Positions 1 to 6,857 of a DNA stretch of 11,711 nucleotides are shown here, piece by piece. The DNA comes from an uncultured Chlorobiales bacterium (GTDB lineage Bacteria > Bacteroidota > Chlorobiia > Chlorobiales > Chlorobiaceae), in assembly GCA_903901395.1 (NCBI GenBank), contig CAIUQW010000038.1, forward strand, positions 1 to 11,711. Direction: 5' to 3'. The notes beneath the pieces are model-generated. The model ran no database searches. It saw only the letters and a list, made by a program, of their open reading frames with translations, and was not told where the DNA came from. Both the position numbers and the translations under genes were made by a program. Within the stretch, counting starts at the first letter, position 1, and every line of letters starts with the position of its first letter.

Positions 1-377
1 AGCACCGGCAGGACGTCGGGGTTCTCGAAGCCGCCGAGGTGCGCGAGCGAGTCCACCACCTTTTTGTGCTTGAAGCGAAGCTGCGCCTCGTAGCTGACGT
101 GCATCCACTTGCATCCGCCGCAGACGCCAAAGACCGGACAAACCGGCTCGACACGATCCGGCGACGGCGAGAGCACTTCGATGGCGCGAGCTTCGAGGTA
201 GCGCGACTTCACCTTGTAAACCTGCGCCGAAACGCTGTCGCCGGGCGCAAGTACGCCGCTCACCATGACAGCCATCCCCTCGGCGGTTTTGCCGAAGCAC
301 TGATCTTTCTCGGCATGGTCGATGATGGAGAGTTCGATGATATCGCCTTTTCTGTAGCGGATTTCCTGTTGTTCCAA
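1..377 (-). CDS. rlmD: 23S rRNA (uracil-5-)-methyltransferase, RlmD/RumA type, N-terminal part
   Basis: Partial gene: the first 125 codons lie here and the rest is beyond the left edge. Translation of the minus strand from a TTG start gives EQQEIRYRKGDIIELSIIDH, which looks like the TRAM RNA-binding domain (about residues 8-68). It is followed by the iron-sulfur motif CPVFGVCGGCKWMH, with cysteines at about 80, 86 and 89 in the C-x5-C-x2-C spacing. This TRAM plus 4Fe-4S arrangement is typical of the RumA/RlmD and TrmA-like family, which uses S-adenosylmethionine to methylate C5 of uracil in 23S rRNA. The catalytic methyltransferase domain is not in the window, so the exact target (U1939, U747 or other) cannot be fixed. 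No ATG or GTG is in frame upstream before the ROK kinase gene, hence TTG at 377. No strong ribosome binding site is visible. It follows the kinase gene after a 40-base gap on the same strand. Confidence 0.85.
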   Translation of the reverse strand, partial: MEQQEIRYRKGDIIELSIIDHAEKDQCFGKTAEGMAVMVSGVLAPGDSVSAQVYKVKSRYLEARAIEVLSPSPDRVEPVCPVFGVCGGCKWMHVSYEAQLRFKHKKVVDSLAHLGGFENPDVLPV

Positions 378-417
378 TGTGCGTATGTTTTTCGATCCCT
401 GAGAGAATCGCGTTGAA

Positions 418-1338
418 TCAATACTGTGTAGTGGGCGGCCCGGCGAGCAGCGCCGCGCCGAAAACTCCCGCGCTGTCGCCAAGCAGCGGCGGCAGGAGCG
501 GAATGTCGAACGAGTGGTTGAAAACATTCGACGCGATGGCCTGACGCGCCTCCGGGCTGTAGAGCTGGCGGATGTTGCCCACGCCGCCGCCGATGATGAC
601 AACGTCGGGATCGAGGATGTTGATCACGGCGGCGAGCGCCTTGCCGAACGAGATGACGAGACGGTCGATGGTTTTGCGGGCAGCCTCGTTCCGCCCGCTC
701 GCCGCGACGATCTCCCGAAGCGACGCCTTGCGTCCGCTGATCGACGTGAAATAGCGTTCGAGCGCCGGGCCGGAGATCACCGTCTCGACGCAGCCGCGCC
801 GTCCGCAGTAGCACTTGGTGTGCTCGCCCGGCAGGGGGTTGTGCCCCCACTCGCCCGCAATGCCATGCGCGCCGCGGATGATCCGCCCATCGCGCACGAT
901 GCCGCCGCCCACGCCAGTGCCGAGGATGATGCCGAAGGCGGTCGCGCCGGGCCGGGCCATCTCGTCGCGCCCCGCGCCAAGCATCGATTCAGCCAGCGCG
1001 AAGCAGTTGGCGTCGTTCTCGATCACCACCTCCATCCGAAGCGCCTCGCGCAGATCGCGCAAGAGCGGCATGCAGTTCAGGCAGACGGTGTTGGAGTTGC
1101 TGATGACGCCGTCCTCGCCGTCGGCGCGTCCGGGCGTACCGATGCCGATCATCTCCGGCAGGTCGTGACCAGACTTTTCAGCCATCATCTCCACCAGACT
1201 TTTGATCTGCATCAGAATGTGGCCATACCCCTTCTCCTGCTCCGTGGCGATGCGGTGGCGAATCAGCGGTCGAAGGCCGTCGTCGAGAATCACCCCCTCG
1301 ATCTTGGTGCCGCCGAGATCGATTCCCCAGCGCGTCAT
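418..1338 (-). CDS. ROK-family sugar kinase (glucokinase/fructokinase-like)
   Basis: A 306-residue cytoplasmic kinase predicted to phosphorylate a hexose with ATP. Visible motifs are the N-terminal phosphate loop GIDLGGTKIEG (residues 5-15), END at 108-110 holding the likely catalytic aspartate D109, the glycine-rich GTGVGGG (141-147), and the ROK signature HGIAGEWGHNPLP with a zinc-binding CYCGRRGC (C176, C178, C183, with H166). A second glycine-rich stretch, IIGGGVGN, lies near 248-255. The length is normal for the family. The start at 1338 is preferred over 1392 because homology begins there and a strong GGAGGGG lies just upstream. Its ATG shares bases with the TGA of the upstream phosphatase gene (ATGA overlap), indicating translational coupling. 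The GEWGHNPLP form resembles fructokinase and N-acetylglucosamine kinase members, so substrate specificity is open. In an autotroph it could act in glycogen or sugar recycling; that is inference. Confidence 0.88.
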   Translation of the reverse strand: MTRWGIDLGGTKIEGVILDDGLRPLIRHRIATEQEKGYGHILMQIKSLVEMMAEKSGHDLPEMIGIGTPGRADGEDGVISNSNTVCLNCMPLLRDLREALRMEVVIENDANCFALAESMLGAGRDEMARPGATAFGIILGTGVGGGIVRDGRIIRGAHGIAGEWGHNPLPGEHTKCYCGRRGCVETVISGPALERYFTSISGRKASLREIVAASGRNEAARKTIDRLVISFGKALAAVINILDPDVVIIGGGVGNIRQLYSPEARQAIASNVFNHSFDIPLLPPLLGDSAGVFGAALLAGPPTTQY

Positions 1339-1931
1339 CCCGCCCCTCCGTTCTGCAAAGCCCTGCGATGCACCACGTTCTTGACGATCCACGCCGACGC
1401 CGTATAGATCAGCACCGCGCTTGCAATGCCGATCACGATACCGCCAACTACGTCGCCGGGGTAGTGCACGCCGATGTAGATGCGTGAGAAAGAAACCATA
1501 GCAGCGTAAAAAATCACGACCACCGTGAATGCCTTGTCAACCGCCTCGCCCCGCCAGAAGAAAAGCCAGACGAGGCTCGCGATGGCGGCGGAGTTGGCGG
1601 CGTGGGAGGAGGCAAACGACCATGAGTGGGACTGATCGACAAGCAGGCGCACTCCATCGAGCGCGAAACAGGGACGGATGCGGTGAAACAGGGGTTTCAT
1701 GATGCCTGAGGCGGTGAAGTCGGAGAGAGCGACCACAAGCAGGAAAAGGGGAATGAGGTAAAAAGCCTCTTTCCCCTTTCTGACAACAATGAAAAGCGCG
1801 AGGAGCGCGAAGATATGGGCGGAGCGCTTCGGACTGGTCAGAAACAGCATCAGGTCGTCCAGCGCCGGATAAGCCAGGCGATGGTTCAGGAGCTGGAACA
1901 ACCATGCATCAGCCTGTCCGAGAGCCTCCAT
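1335..1931 (-). CDS. PAP2-family membrane phosphatase
   Basis: A 198-residue integral membrane protein of the type 2 phosphatidic acid phosphatase superfamily. The three catalytic motifs are present: K79-x6-R86-P87 (KPLFHRIRP), SFASSH at 105-110 with catalytic H110, and SRIYIGVHYPGD at 149-160 with H156 and D160. Motif 2 reads ASSH where most members have PSGH. Hydrophobic spans are visible at about 38-50, 57-75, 114-126, 135-149 and 161-182. Likely substrates are lipid phosphates such as undecaprenyl diphosphate, phosphatidyl phosphates or lipid A; the sequence alone does not decide. The start at 1931 is chosen over the longer reading to 2036 because the extra 35 residues are an arginine/proline-rich out-of-frame reading of the yidC tail. 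A GGAGG at 1953-1949 inside the end of yidC is the nearest ribosome site, rather far (about 17 bases). It begins 4 bases after the yidC stop and ends overlapping the kinase start. Confidence 0.87.
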   Translation of the reverse strand: MEALGQADAWLFQLLNHRLAYPALDDLMLFLTSPKRSAHIFALLALFIVVRKGKEAFYLIPLFLLVVALSDFTASGIMKPLFHRIRPCFALDGVRLLVDQSHSWSFASSHAANSAAIASLVWLFFWRGEAVDKAFTVVVIFYAAMVSFSRIYIGVHYPGDVVGGIVIGIASAVLIYTASAWIVKNVVHRRALQNGGAG

Positions 1932-1935
1932 CGGG

Positions 1936-3702
1936 TTACTTTTTCTTTCCTCCCTTTTTTGTCGCCTTCGCTGGCGCGGTCGCGGCGGCAACCTGCATTG
2001 CGGCGGCAGCCTTGTCCGCGTCGGAAACCGTGGCATTGATGTAGGCCTGCTGTGCGATGCTGAAGATGTTGAACATCAGGTAGTAGAGCGCCAGACCCGC
2101 CGGCATGTTGTTGAAGAACAGCAGCATCATGGCGGGGAACATCCACATCATGATCTTCATCTGATCGTTGGGCTGGGTGGTTGGCGTGATCTTCTGCTGC
2201 ACGAAGACGGTCACGGCCATCAGAATCGGCATGACGGCGATGTGGTCGCCATAAAGCGGCAGGGCAAAGCCGAAGTTGAAGATCGAGTCAGGAACGGAGA
2301 GATCCTTCACCCAGAGGAATCCATGCTGGCGAAGCTGGATCGAGGAACGGAAGACGTAGAACATCGCGAAGAGCAGCGGCATCTGGATCACCGTCGGCAG
2401 GCAGCCACCGAGCGGGTTGACGCCGGTCTCCTTGTAGATTCGCGCCATTTCGCTTTGCAGCTTGGCCGGATCGTTCTTGTACTTCTCCTGAATCTCCTGC
2501 ATCATCGGCTGAAGGGCCGACATCTTCTTCATCGACTTGGTCGAGGCGAGCGAGAGCGGGTAGGTCACCATCTTGATCAGGAAGGCGAAGATGATGATGA
2601 TCAGGCCGAAATTGTGCACGACCTTGTTCATCCAGTTGAAGATCGGCAGGATGATGAATTCGGCGAACGGCCTGGTCAGCCACTCCCAGCCAAAATCCAT
2701 GATCTTTTCAAGGTTGACATTAAGCGCCTTCACCGTGTTGTAGTCAATCGGGCCTACATAGAGGCGATAGTGGTCATCCACGACGCTCTGCCCGGCGGGA
2801 ACAGTCATTTTCAAAGCGGCCTCGTAGTTCTCGAACTCGCTTCCCGCATTTTTGACCCCCTGCAGGAAGACGCCATCGGTCGTGCGCGCCGGAATGAGCG
2901 CCGCGACGAAATACTTGTTCCGGACGGCAACCCACTGCGCATTACCGGACTCCTCCTCCTTGTAACGCTGCTTGGAATCCTTGGCGTCGAGCTTGAGCAG
3001 ACTGCCGCCGAGATAAGCGCTTGCAATCGCGTTGGCCGACTCGTCCTTTTGATCCTTCTCGGAGTAGACCAGTCCGCCATCCCAGTCAAGCTGGTACTCG
3101 TTGCCCGCAAGGGTCGAAGCGAAGCCATTGAGCTTGAGGCCGTAATCAACCACATAGCTGTCGCCGGTGAAGGTGTAGGTCACCTGAATGCTCCGCGCGG
3201 CATCGACATCGAGCACAAAGCTGACCGAAAGCTTCTCCTTGCCGGTCACCTTCTCAGAGCTTCTCACATCGAGAGGTCTGAAGTACAGATCGCGAGTATC
3301 GATGCGCTTGCCGTCATTGCTCAGGAAAAGCATCGAGAGCGCCCCCTTCTCATTGGAAGAGATCAGGTTGAAGGGTTTGCCGTTCACGTCGAGGTGCTTT
3401 TTGAGCACAAGCGACTTGAGCGTAGCGCCTTTGGAGGAGAGCACCGCCGTGAACAGATCGTTGTCGATGGTGATGGTCTGCTCCGTGCCGACGGAGGCCT
3501 GGGCGAACGAGCCGAAACTCTCCGCTGGCGCAGCCACCGCAGCGGCTGCTGGCGGCAATGCGCCCGCCGGAGCGCTATTGACCGCCTCTGTGCGGGTTGC
3601 CGCTTTTTCAAGCTCCATCTTCTGCTGAGGCTTCATGAACTGAAGCCACACAATCATGATTGCAGCGATCAGGGCAAAGCCTATCACCGAATTTCTATCC
3701 AT
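1936..3702 (-). CDS. yidC: membrane protein insertase YidC
   Basis: A 588-residue Oxa1/YidC-family insertase that helps proteins enter and fold in the inner membrane, alone or with SecYEG. The N-terminus [20 protein letters not shown] is the first membrane segment, followed by an Ala/Pro-rich linker (about 40-62) and a large periplasmic domain (about 70-330), as in Gram-negative bacteria. The conserved insertase core runs from about 345 to 555 and includes the segment at 366-382, the cytoplasmic helical hairpin (about 385-425), [20 protein letters not shown] (425-444) and later membrane segments near 487-502, 517-532 and 536-553. At the position of the groove arginine of E. coli YidC there is a lysine (K377), as I recall for Bacteroidota/Chlorobi relatives. 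The tail ends in KKGGKKK, a basic ribosome-contacting type. The ATG overlaps the yidD stop by one base (TAATG), suggesting coupled translation. Confidence 0.97.
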   Translation of the reverse strand: MDRNSVIGFALIAAIMIVWLQFMKPQQKMELEKAATRTEAVNSAPAGALPPAAAAVAAPAESFGSFAQASVGTEQTITIDNDLFTAVLSSKGATLKSLVLKKHLDVNGKPFNLISSNEKGALSMLFLSNDGKRIDTRDLYFRPLDVRSSEKVTGKEKLSVSFVLDVDAARSIQVTYTFTGDSYVVDYGLKLNGFASTLAGNEYQLDWDGGLVYSEKDQKDESANAIASAYLGGSLLKLDAKDSKQRYKEEESGNAQWVAVRNKYFVAALIPARTTDGVFLQGVKNAGSEFENYEAALKMTVPAGQSVVDDHYRLYVGPIDYNTVKALNVNLEKIMDFGWEWLTRPFAEFIILPIFNWMNKVVHNFGLIIIIFAFLIKMVTYPLSLASTKSMKKMSALQPMMQEIQEKYKNDPAKLQSEMARIYKETGVNPLGGCLPTVIQMPLLFAMFYVFRSSIQLRQHGFLWVKDLSVPDSIFNFGFALPLYGDHIAVMPILMAVTVFVQQKITPTTQPNDQMKIMMWMFPAMMLLFFNNMPAGLALYYLMFNIFSIAQQAYINATVSDADKAAAAMQVAAATAPAKATKKGGKKK

Positions 3703-4010
3703 TAGTTCGACTCGTTTGAATTTCCTTCAGATCTCTTTTTTTTCGGCGGAACAGGATCGTAACCGCCGTTGGAAAACGGATTGCAGCGCAACACCCTCGT
3801 GACCGTCAGCCAGGATGCGTAGATAAAATTATGCAGCCGGAACGCTTCGAGAGCATAACTGGAGCAGGTGGGTTGATACTTGCAGGATGGACCAAGCAGA
3901 GGTGATAGAAACAACTGGTAAAACCGTATCAGGAGAATCGGCACGATATTGAACAGCCGCCCGATGCCATTGCCGGTCGCTTGCGATCCATGATTCTCTT
4001 CATTACCCAT
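3702..4010 (-). CDS. yidD: membrane protein insertion efficiency factor YidD
   Basis: A 102-residue member of the YidD (DUF37, formerly hemolysin-like) family, a small membrane-associated protein thought to assist YidC-dependent insertion. Family hallmarks are [18 protein letters not shown] (about 28-45), [11 protein letters not shown] with conserved cysteines (47-57), and [19 protein letters not shown] near the end. The N-terminal 18 or so residues before the amphipathic helix are longer and poorly conserved. The ATG at 4010 overlaps the end of rnpA by 8 bases and the stop shares a base with the yidC ATG, so it is embedded in the rpmH-rnpA-yidD-yidC order found in many bacteria. No other in-frame ATG lies before the conserved region. 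Confidence 0.95.
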   Translation of the reverse strand: MGNEENHGSQATGNGIGRLFNIVPILLIRFYQLFLSPLLGPSCKYQPTCSSYALEAFRLHNFIYASWLTVTRVLRCNPFSNGGYDPVPPKKKRSEGNSNESN

Positions 4011-4467
4011 GATCTCTCACCTCGTCGCCCTCCCGCACTTTCAGCGGCCTTTTCGATGCAAACTGTTTCAGCAATTGACGTACTTCCGACCGGAGCATCT
4101 CCAGCGACGGAACGGAGTCAGCCCGACCACGATATAAAAACGCCAGCGTCACCTGACTCGTCTCCTCCGGCTGGCTTTGACTGTCTGCCCAACCCGGCAG
4201 GACTCCCTTTTCAAGCCGGTAAGCCTCGCGCATCAGGCGTTTGATGCGATTACGGTCCACGGCTCTCGGAGCAAGCTTTTTGCCAACCGTAAAAAGAACC
4301 CTGACCGGCGCCACACCGGCTTGTTCGACCGGCCTGGAGGCTGAAAAAATCAAAAGGAGAAAACCTCCTTTCAGACGCTTGCCCTGATTGAAAAGGCTGG
4401 AGATGGCGCGTCGTCCCCGAGCTATTTCGCCCTTTGGCAGGGCATTGGCGCGTTTATTCGAAAGCAT
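4003..4467 (-). CDS. rnpA: ribonuclease P protein component
   Basis: Protein subunit of RNase P, which with the RNA subunit removes 5' leaders from tRNA precursors. The family signature [14 protein letters not shown] is at about 72-85 of the 154-residue reading, preceded by the basic [17 protein letters not shown] strand-helix region. The conserved N-terminal part, [20 protein letters not shown], begins around residue 12. The start is uncertain: ATG at 4467 fits the start of similarity, while ATG at 4512 would add 15 residues (MEPRLHLRTECVHVG) and begin 16 bases after rpmH; neither has a convincing ribosome site. At 154 residues it is already longer than the usual 110-130, because of a hydrophilic insert around 95-105 and a charged C-terminal tail. 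It lies between rpmH and yidD, overlapping the latter by 8 bases. Confidence 0.93.
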   Translation of the reverse strand: MLSNKRANALPKGEIARGRRAISSLFNQGKRLKGGFLLLIFSASRPVEQAGVAPVRVLFTVGKKLAPRAVDRNRIKRLMREAYRLEKGVLPGWADSQSQPEETSQVTLAFLYRGRADSVPSLEMLRSEVRQLLKQFASKRPLKVREGDEVRDHG

Positions 4468-4528
4468 GCCGACATGCACGCATTCCGTCCGCAAATGGAG
4501 CCTCGGCTCCATTCAGGAAGCGGATTTA

Positions 4529-4690
4529 TTAGCGCTTCGAAGCGCTCATCGAGCTGCTGACGCTCAGGGAGTGACGGCCCTTTGCCCTTCTCGCGGAGAG
4601 CACTTTGCGGCCGTTCTTGGTAGCCATTCTCTGCCTGAAACCATGCTTGTTCCTTCTTTTCCTGTTGCTCGGCTGAAAAGTCCTTTTCAT
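4529..4690 (-). CDS. rpmH: 50S ribosomal protein L34
   Basis: A 53-residue very basic protein of the large ribosomal subunit. The sequence [20 protein letters not shown], followed by [19 protein letters not shown], is the classic L34 pattern; the last 13 residues ([13 protein letters not shown]) are a short extension beyond the usual end. The start at 4690 is supported by similarity and by GAGAGGAG at 4708-4701. A longer reading to 4801 would run back through the origin DnaA boxes and is not credible. It is the first gene of the leftward series and is transcribed away from dnaA. Confidence 0.97.
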   Translation of the reverse strand: MKRTFQPSNRKRRNKHGFRQRMATKNGRKVLSARRAKGRHSLSVSSSMSASKR

Positions 4691-4700
4691 ATGCTCGAAA

Positions 4701-4708
4701 CTCCTCTC
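4701..4708 (-). promoter_or_regulatory. ribosome binding site of rpmH
   Basis: The minus strand reads GAGAGGAG, ending 10 bases before the rpmH ATG. It decides the short L34 start against the upstream in-frame ATG at 4801. Confidence 0.7.
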
Positions 4709-4737
4709 AAAAAATTGATTAAAAAAACTCGGTCTTG

Positions 4738-4766
4738 AATTTATCACTTTACTCGCTGATAAGCAA
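4738..4766 (-). promoter_or_regulatory. possible promoter of the rpmH-rnpA-yidD-yidC series
   Basis: On the minus strand, TTGCTT (4766-4761) and TAAATT (4743-4738) are separated by 17 bases and lie about 50 bases upstream of rpmH. The hexamers match the vegetative consensus only 3/6 and 4/6, so this is a weak guess made from position. If real, DnaA bound to the adjacent boxes could influence it. Confidence 0.25.
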
Positions 4767-4807
4767 GTGAAGTACACGAAGAACCACTTATCCACATCCA
4801 CGAAAAG

Positions 4808-4836
4808 ACAAGTTATCCACAGTGTGGATAACTTGT
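4808..4836. repeat. 29-base palindrome made of two inverted DnaA boxes
   Basis: Perfect 14-base arms (ACAAGTTATCCACA and its complement) are separated by a single G at 4822. Each arm contains one perfect DnaA box, and the symmetry extends five bases beyond the boxes on each side. A third box (TTATCAACA, minus) overlaps the right arm end at 4834-4842. Confidence 0.9.
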
Positions 4837-5018
4837 TGATAAAAAAAATTTACCCCACCAAAACCCGCCAAACAACGGATAAGCGACTCATCAACACATG
4901 TTGACAACTTTTTGGCAATAATAATCTAAACCACAATAAAAGAACATCTTATGATGTTGAGAAACACTCCGCGCAAACTGCATCGATCAGTGGCGATTTT
5001 AGGATGCCGGTTTGTTTT

Positions 5019-5046
5019 TTGTCCACTGAAAACAGTACCTTGTAAA
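5019..5046 (+). promoter_or_regulatory. possible dnaA promoter
   Basis: TTGTCC (5019-5024) and TGTAAA (5041-5046) with a 16-base spacer lie about 50 bases upstream of dnaA. Each hexamer matches the vegetative consensus at 4 of 6 positions. The placement is reasonable but the support is weak. Confidence 0.3.
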
Positions 5047-5095
5047 CAGAAAATGTTGATGAATCTCTGAAAAACGCATTTTGCCAGCAATATCC

Positions 5096-6577
5096 ATGTC
5101 AGATCCGATCCTACAGGAAGCGCCCGCCAACCAGAAAGTCATCCCGCCAGGCAGCCACCCGTTCGCTGAAAGGGTCTGGAGCGCCTGCCTCGGTCTGATT
5201 CAGGAGAACATCAACAGCCTCGCCTTCAAAACATGGTTTCTGCCCATCAGGCCCCTTTCGTTTTCAGGAAGCGAACTGACCATCGAGGTGCCGAGCCAGT
5301 TTTTCTATGAATGGATCGAGGAAAACTATTCGGTGCATGTCAAGCAGGCGCTGCGCCAGGTCATCGGCCCGGAAGCGAAGCTGATGTACTCGATCGTCAT
5401 GGACAAGTCGCAGGGCCAGCCAGTGACCATCGAGCTTCCGCACCAGACCGATACCCCACCAGCAGAACGACCCACGCATCAGGGCGCTTCGGAGGCGAAG
5501 ATAGCGGCAGATCGAGAGCGCTTCGAGCGCGGTCGCGCCAGATTCGAAAGCAACCTGAACCCGAAATACACCTTTTCAACACTCATCAGAGGCGATTGCA
5601 ACTCTCTCGCCTTCGCAGCATCAAAATCCATCGCCCAGAATCCAGGCCAGAACGCCTTTAACCCCCTGGTCATTTACGGGGGCGTGGGCCTCGGCAAGAC
5701 TCACATGATGCAGGCCATCGGCAACTCGGTGATGGAAAACCACATCAGCAGCGCCGTTCTGTACGTTTCGAGTGAAAAATTCGCCATCGATTTCGTCAAC
5801 GCGATCCAGAACGGCAACATTCAGGAGTTCTCCGCCTTTTACCGGAACATCGACGTCCTGATCATCGACGACATCCAGTTCTTCGCCGGCAAGGAGAAGA
5901 CGCAGGAGGAGATTTTCCACATCTTCAACACCCTGCACCAGTCCAACAAGCAGATCATCCTTTCGGCTGACCGGCCGATCAAGGAGATCAAGGGAATCGA
6001 GGATCGCCTCATCTCGCGCTTCAACTGGGGACTCTCAACCGACATCCAGGCCCCCGATTACGAGACCCGCAAGGCGATCATCCAAAGCAAGCTCAAACAG
6101 AGCGGCGTGTCGCTCGATCCGGTCGTCATCGAGTTCATCGCGACGAACGTGACCAACAACGTCCGCGAGCTCGAAGGGTGCATCGTCAAACTGCTTGCCG
6201 CCCGCTCGCTCGACAACCAGGAGATCGATTTGCAGTTCACCAAATCGACGCTGAAGGACATTATCCGGTACAACACCAAACAGTTGACCCTCGATACCAT
6301 CGAAAAAGCGGTCTGCGCATTCTTTTCGATCACCTCCAACGACCTGAAAGGCAAGTCGAAAAAAAAGGAGATCGCCGTCGGACGGCAGATCGCCATGTAC
6401 CTCTCAAAGGACATGACCGACTCGTCGCTCAAGACCATCGGCCTGCACTTCGGCGGTCGCGATCACTCGACGGTCATCCACGCCCTGAACACTGTCGAGA
6501 AAAAGATCGAATCATCCAACGAAGAAAGGAAAAAAATCGAGGAGCTGAAAAAAAGGATCGAAATCATGTCGATGTAA
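5096..6577 (+). CDS. dnaA: chromosomal replication initiator protein DnaA
   Basis: A 493-residue AAA+ initiator that binds DnaA boxes, oligomerises with ATP, opens the origin and recruits helicase. Domain I (about 20-100) holds the usual W and [16 protein letters not shown] region. A short linker (about 105-150) has little conservation. The AAA+ domain has Walker A GGVGLGKT (195-202), Walker B LIIDDIQF (255-262), ILSADRP, and the arginine-finger region [13 protein letters not shown] (R308). Domain IV carries the DNA-binding signature GGRDHSTV (453-460). The start is uncertain: ATG at 5096 is chosen, but an in-frame TTG at 5081 would add MPAIS, and neither has a clear Shine-Dalgarno. DnaA box clusters flank the gene on both sides, which fits autoregulation and a split origin. 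Confidence 0.97.
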   Translation: MSDPILQEAPANQKVIPPGSHPFAERVWSACLGLIQENINSLAFKTWFLPIRPLSFSGSELTIEVPSQFFYEWIEENYSVHVKQALRQVIGPEAKLMYSIVMDKSQGQPVTIELPHQTDTPPAERPTHQGASEAKIAADRERFERGRARFESNLNPKYTFSTLIRGDCNSLAFAASKSIAQNPGQNAFNPLVIYGGVGLGKTHMMQAIGNSVMENHISSAVLYVSSEKFAIDFVNAIQNGNIQEFSAFYRNIDVLIIDDIQFFAGKEKTQEEIFHIFNTLHQSNKQIILSADRPIKEIKGIEDRLISRFNWGLSTDIQAPDYETRKAIIQSKLKQSGVSLDPVVIEFIATNVTNNVRELEGCIVKLLAARSLDNQEIDLQFTKSTLKDIIRYNTKQLTLDTIEKAVCAFFSITSNDLKGKSKKKEIAVGRQIAMYLSKDMTDSSLKTIGLHFGGRDHSTVIHALNTVEKKIESSNEERKKIEELKKRIEIMSM

Positions 6578-6731
6578 CTGTAAATATGTGCATAACCTGT
6601 GCAAAACCTGTTGGTGCAATCTTGACTTCAGGGGAGTTATCAACATCATGGCCGAATCATCAAAAATCTCCAACATACCATCAACACACGCCCTGATGAG
6701 AAGTCCACAGATTGTCCACAGTCGCGACAGC

Positions 6732-6759
6732 TTGAGATGAATCCGTAATGCCTTATAAA
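6732..6759 (+). promoter_or_regulatory. probable dnaN promoter
   Basis: TTGAGA (6732-6737) and TATAAA (6754-6759) are separated by 16 bases, each matching the vegetative consensus at 5 of 6 positions. Transcription would begin near 6766 and give a leader of roughly 90 bases containing the (CAA)5 and AT-rich tracts. It lies 12 bases downstream of a DnaA box, so DnaA could regulate it. Confidence 0.45.
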
Positions 6760-6809
6760 ACAATGGTTTGCAAGCGTTCTTCTTCCATCAGTCAAGAATT
6801 CCACAGGCA

Positions 6810-6831
6810 CAACAACAACAACAATTTTTTT
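6810..6831 (+). repeat. (CAA)5 trinucleotide run followed by T7
   Basis: Five CAA units at 6810-6824 are followed directly by seven T at 6825-6831, shortly before the dnaN start. It may be part of the duplex-unwinding tract, an unstructured leader element, or a slippage-prone microsatellite. Confidence 0.85.
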
Positions 6832-6857
6832 ATTTAAAAGAATAAATATTGTAAGAG

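Larger units (their letters stand above)
4741..5080. other. oriC part 1: DnaA box cluster between rpmH and dnaA
   Basis: This gap between divergent rpmH and dnaA carries three perfect TTATCCACA boxes: 4788-4796 (+), 4813-4821 (+) and 4823-4831 (-). A one-mismatch box TTATCAACA is at 4834-4842 (-). Weaker candidates are TTATCCGTT at 4874-4882 (-), TCATCAACA at 4888-4896 (+) and TTGTCAACA at 4899-4907 (-). An A-rich run follows the boxes at 4841-4852, and AT-rich DNA covers about 4908-4955. Clusters of such boxes beside dnaA are the standard mark of a bacterial chromosome origin, where DnaA-ATP binds and helps open the duplex. The remainder up to dnaA shows only a weak promoter candidate. Confidence 0.85.
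6578..6857. other. oriC part 2: dnaA-dnaN gap with DnaA boxes and AT-rich tract
   Basis: This 280-base gap holds a second box cluster: TTATGCACA at 6587-6595 (-, perfect to TTATNCACA), TTTTGCACA at 6598-6606 (-), TTATCAACA at 6637-6645 (+) and TTGTCCACA at 6712-6720 (+), each of the last three with one mismatch. The first two are 11 bases apart, so on the same face of the helix. AAGTCCACA at 6701-6709 is weaker. Toward dnaN come a promoter-like pair, a (CAA)5 run (6810-6824), and 6825-6855, where 28 of 31 bases are A or T. In bacteria with two-part origins the unwinding element usually lies on this side of dnaA. Confidence 0.7.

Noticed and set aside
39..416. A 125-codon plus-strand open frame at the left edge
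   Set aside because: The minus strand encodes the TRAM domain and CPVFGVCGGCKW iron-sulfur motif of an rRNA methyltransferase, so the plus-strand frame is a shadow.
378..417. Possible hairpin between the ROK and rlmD genes
   Set aside because: Only a four to five base imperfect stem without a T tract; not a terminator or riboswitch I can support.
514..1407. A 297-codon plus-strand open frame opposite the ROK kinase
   Set aside because: Long antisense frame in very GC-rich DNA. The minus strand encodes all ROK motifs, and the plus-strand protein is low-complexity Ala/Asp/Arg-rich.
1932..2036. N-terminal extension of the PAP2 protein by 35 residues
   Set aside because: It is an Arg/Pro-rich out-of-frame reading of the yidC tail. 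The membrane protein begins sensibly at 1931.
2242..3705. A 487-codon plus-strand open frame opposite yidC
   Set aside because: It lies entirely antisense to a clearly recognisable YidC, its composition is rich in Arg, His, Asp and Leu as expected of a complement frame, and it shows no domain.
4741..4762. TTATCACTT (4741-4749) and the complement of CGCTGATAA (4754-4762) as extra DnaA boxes
   Set aside because: They share little beyond TTATC with the consensus, too weak to count in AT-rich DNA.
4691..4801. N-terminal extension of L34 by 37 residues
   Set aside because: It would translate the DnaA-box region, lacks a ribosome site and has no counterpart in L34, whereas the ATG at 4690 has GAGAGGAG.
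4808..4836. Palindrome considered as an intrinsic terminator for a transcript entering from either side
   Set aside because: No T tract follows on either strand, and both arms are exact DnaA boxes.
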